Shown here piece by piece: positions 6,341-7,391 of a DNA stretch of 7,391 bases. The position numbers and the translations under genes were made by a program. Under the pieces are notes generated by a model. It saw nothing but the letters and a program-made list of their open reading frames with translations. It was not told where the DNA came from and did not search any database. This DNA comes from Defluviitaleaceae bacterium (GTDB lineage Bacteria; Bacillota; Clostridia; Lachnospirales; WQUN01), in assembly GCA_009782245.1 (NCBI GenBank), contig WRKK01000239.1, forward strand, positions 1 to 7,391, read 5' to 3'. How positions within the stretch are numbered: the stretch's first letter is position 1; every line of letters starts with the position of its first letter.

Positions 6341-6372
6341 AATCGGAATGGGCAAAAATCGGAATGGGCAAA
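6341..6372. repeat. Perfect 16-bp tandem duplication next to element C
   Basis: AATCGGAATGGGCAAA occurs twice with no spacer (6341-6356, 6357-6372) and is followed by CGGGC. A related stretch, ATCGGAATGAGACAAACGGGC, split by one or two extra bases, is found inside element A from 1069. This suggests the module belongs to the same mosaic repeat family, although here it lies outside the shared left box of C (6417). Confidence 0.7.
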
Positions 6373-6416
6373 CGGGCATCTGCGTACACTTTTTGAAACA
6401 TTGGGGGTTTCATAAC

Positions 6417-6599
6417 GGGCGACCGACCCGCCTGACGGCGGTCAGGCAGGTGGGCGGGAAAACCACCGCAAATTTAACCACTACATCATAAACTGACCAC
6501 CAAAACCCATTAAAAATTTTAGCGGGTCAAGGGGCGCGCTCCTTGCGGGTTCTAAGGGCAGCGCCCTTAGCGGGGTGTGGGGCAGCGCCCCACGGTTTT
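6417..6599 (+). repeat. Dispersed GC-rich repeat element C (full-length type)
   Basis: This is the closest relative of element A, in the same orientation. It has the left box GGGCGACCGACCCGCC, then a palindromic segment (about 6430-6458), the body starting ACCACCGCAAA, and three hairpins: 6528-6532/6541-6545, 6552-6559/6563-6570 (8 bp, perfect) and 6577-6583/6587-6593 (7 bp, perfect), followed by GGTTTT. It lacks the 9-bp hairpin module that A carries between the palindrome and the body. It ends 9 bp short of the stop codon of the LolD-type gene and faces it. With the promoter, palindrome and tandem repeats listed separately, it accounts for most of the 514-bp gap 6095-6608; I see no gene in that gap. 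Confidence 0.8.
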
Positions 6600-6608
6600 G
6601 CAGTTGAC

Positions 6609-7271
6609 TTAAACTTCCGACAAAACCCCGTCCGACATTCTGTAAACATTATCAGAAATATCGGCGATTTCTTGGTTGTGGGTTACAACTATAACGCAAT
6701 ATTGCTCTTCGTGGGCTAGTTTTTGCAAAATATCTATTACGGCTCTACCGTTGGCTAAATCTAGGTTGCCTGTGGGTTCGTCGGCTAAAATTACTTTTGC
6801 ACCTGTGGATAACGCTCGGGCTATTGCCACCCGCTGCTGTTCGCCGCCCGAAAGGTTGGCGGGGTAGCGTTTGTGCTTGTTTTCGTCTATGCCGACACTG
6901 TTAAGTAGCACTTTTGCACGGTCTGTCGCCTCTTTGCGGTGCGTTCCCATAAATTCTAGTGGGTACGATACATTTTCCACCGTGGTAAGCAACGGGAACA
7001 GCTGAAACGCCTGAAATATTACCGCTATTCGCTTGCTCCTGTATTCGTTTAAGTTTAGCGTTTTTACGTCCTCGCCGCCTATGTACACCGAGCCGCTTGT
7101 TGGTGTATCCAAGCCCGCCATTATAGATAACAAAGTCGTTTTGCCGCTACCCGACGGGCCAACAACTGAATACATATGTCCCGTTTCAAAATAGGCGTTC
7201 ACATTTTTTAGCACGTCTCTGTCGCCACTTTTGTATTTGTACACCACATCTTTTATCAATAAATTATCCAT
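6609..7271 (-). CDS. ABC transporter ATP-binding protein, LolD/MacB-like
   Basis: This 220-aa ATPase belongs to the LolD/MacB/YknY/YtrE group, whose members pair with FtsX/MacB-type permeases to drive export, lipoprotein handling or peptide resistance. Walker A GPSGSGKT is at 38-45, Q-loop Q87 (FQAFQLFP), signature LSGGEQQ at 140-146, Walker B VILADEPT at 160-167 with E165, D-loop GNLD at 168-171, and switch H198. The pattern FQ.F.L.P...T..ENV and the DEPTGNLD motif are typical of the group. ATG 7271 has AGGAGA at good spacing, and the length is normal for the family. The usual downstream permease gene is absent: after the stop comes element C and then the unrelated zinc-ribbon gene. The partner may be encoded to the right of the window or elsewhere. 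The family call is firm; the transported substrate is unknown. Confidence 0.9.
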   Translation of the reverse strand: MDNLLIKDVVYKYKSGDRDVLKNVNAYFETGHMYSVVGPSGSGKTTLLSIMAGLDTPTSGSVYIGGEDVKTLNLNEYRSKRIAVIFQAFQLFPLLTTVENVSYPLEFMGTHRKEATDRAKVLLNSVGIDENKHKRYPANLSGGEQQRVAIARALSTGAKVILADEPTGNLDLANGRAVIDILQKLAHEEQYCVIVVTHNQEIADISDNVYRMSDGVLSEV

Positions 7272-7295
7272 AATTTCTCCTATCTAAAAATATGT

Positions 7296-7345
7296 AAAAC
7301 CGTGGGGCGCTGCCCCATAAGCACCAACTTAAGTAAATTTTTCCC
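7296..7345 (-). repeat. Partial dispersed repeat element D upstream of the LolD-type gene
   Basis: On the minus strand a hairpin TGGGGC-AGC-GCCCCA (7303-7317) is followed by CGGTTTT, the same end as elements B and C. The sequence before it (TTAAGTTGGTG, about 7321-7331) resembles the part of B just before its own terminal hairpin. The GGGCGACCGACCCGCC box is not present, so D is a short or truncated copy. Its left limit is uncertain. It lies about 25 bp upstream of ATG 7271, so it may be within the leader of that gene. Confidence 0.65.
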
Positions 7346-7350
7346 TACAA

Positions 7351-7376
7351 ACAGAACGTTTTAACAGAACGTTTTA
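7351..7376. repeat. Two perfect 13-bp tandem direct repeats
   Basis: ACAGAACGTTTTA occurs twice without a spacer (7351-7363, 7364-7376); each copy holds the palindrome AACGTT. The pair lies about 80-105 bp upstream of the LolD-type start. Tandem operator sites are possible, but no convincing promoter is visible around them and the window ends at 7391. Confidence 0.6.
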
Positions 7377-7391
7377 GCAGATAAAACAAAG

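Noticed and set aside
6219..6413. 64-codon minus-strand frame upstream of the zinc-ribbon gene
   Set aside because: No good RBS or domain is seen, it overlaps the 16-bp tandem repeat and a promoter-like sequence, and its composition is not protein-like.

Overview
The window looks like a low-to-moderate GC bacterial chromosome segment, most likely from an anaerobic member of the Bacillota (Clostridia-like). The reasons are AT-rich intergenic DNA, consensus sigma-A-type promoters, Shine-Dalgarno-led genes, a nupOPQ-type operon and a zinc-ribbon membrane protein of a kind common in that group. No rRNA, tRNA or marker gene is present, so the placement is an inference. All six protein genes I support are on the minus strand.

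Reading in the direction of transcription (right to left): (1) a LolD/MacB-type ABC ATPase at 6609-7271, with no permease beside it; (2) a 514-bp intergenic region with a promoter, short repeats, a palindrome and a GC-rich dispersed element; (3) a membrane protein with an N-terminal zinc ribbon and a Pro-rich 18-bp-repeat linker (5207-6094), followed by a terminator; (4) a consensus extended -10 promoter (5109-5138) driving a tight three-gene operon for a BmpA/NupOPQ-type nucleoside importer (tandem-ATPase nupO, permeases nupP and nupQ; 4909 down to 1271), with no substrate-binding lipoprotein gene in view; (5) a FecE/FhuC-type ATPase of a metal-chelate or cobalamin importer (209-973), ending at a clear intrinsic terminator (151-180). 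The leftmost 150 bp is AT-rich DNA with short repeats, probably the upstream region of a gene outside the window.

The most unusual content is non-coding: four related GC-rich elements, A (1015-1250, + orientation), B (4942-5087, -), C (6417-6599, +) and D (about 7296-7345, -, partial). All four end in a small hairpin followed by CGGTTTT. A and C share a longer body with three consecutive hairpins whose stems covary. The conserved ends of A and B point inward on both sides of nupOPQ, and those of C and D point inward on both sides of the lone LolD-type ATPase. B lies inside the transcribed nup leader. The elements look like non-autonomous, mosaic mobile or structural repeats. No transposase is visible, and the gene-bracketing arrangement is the main observation worth testing.
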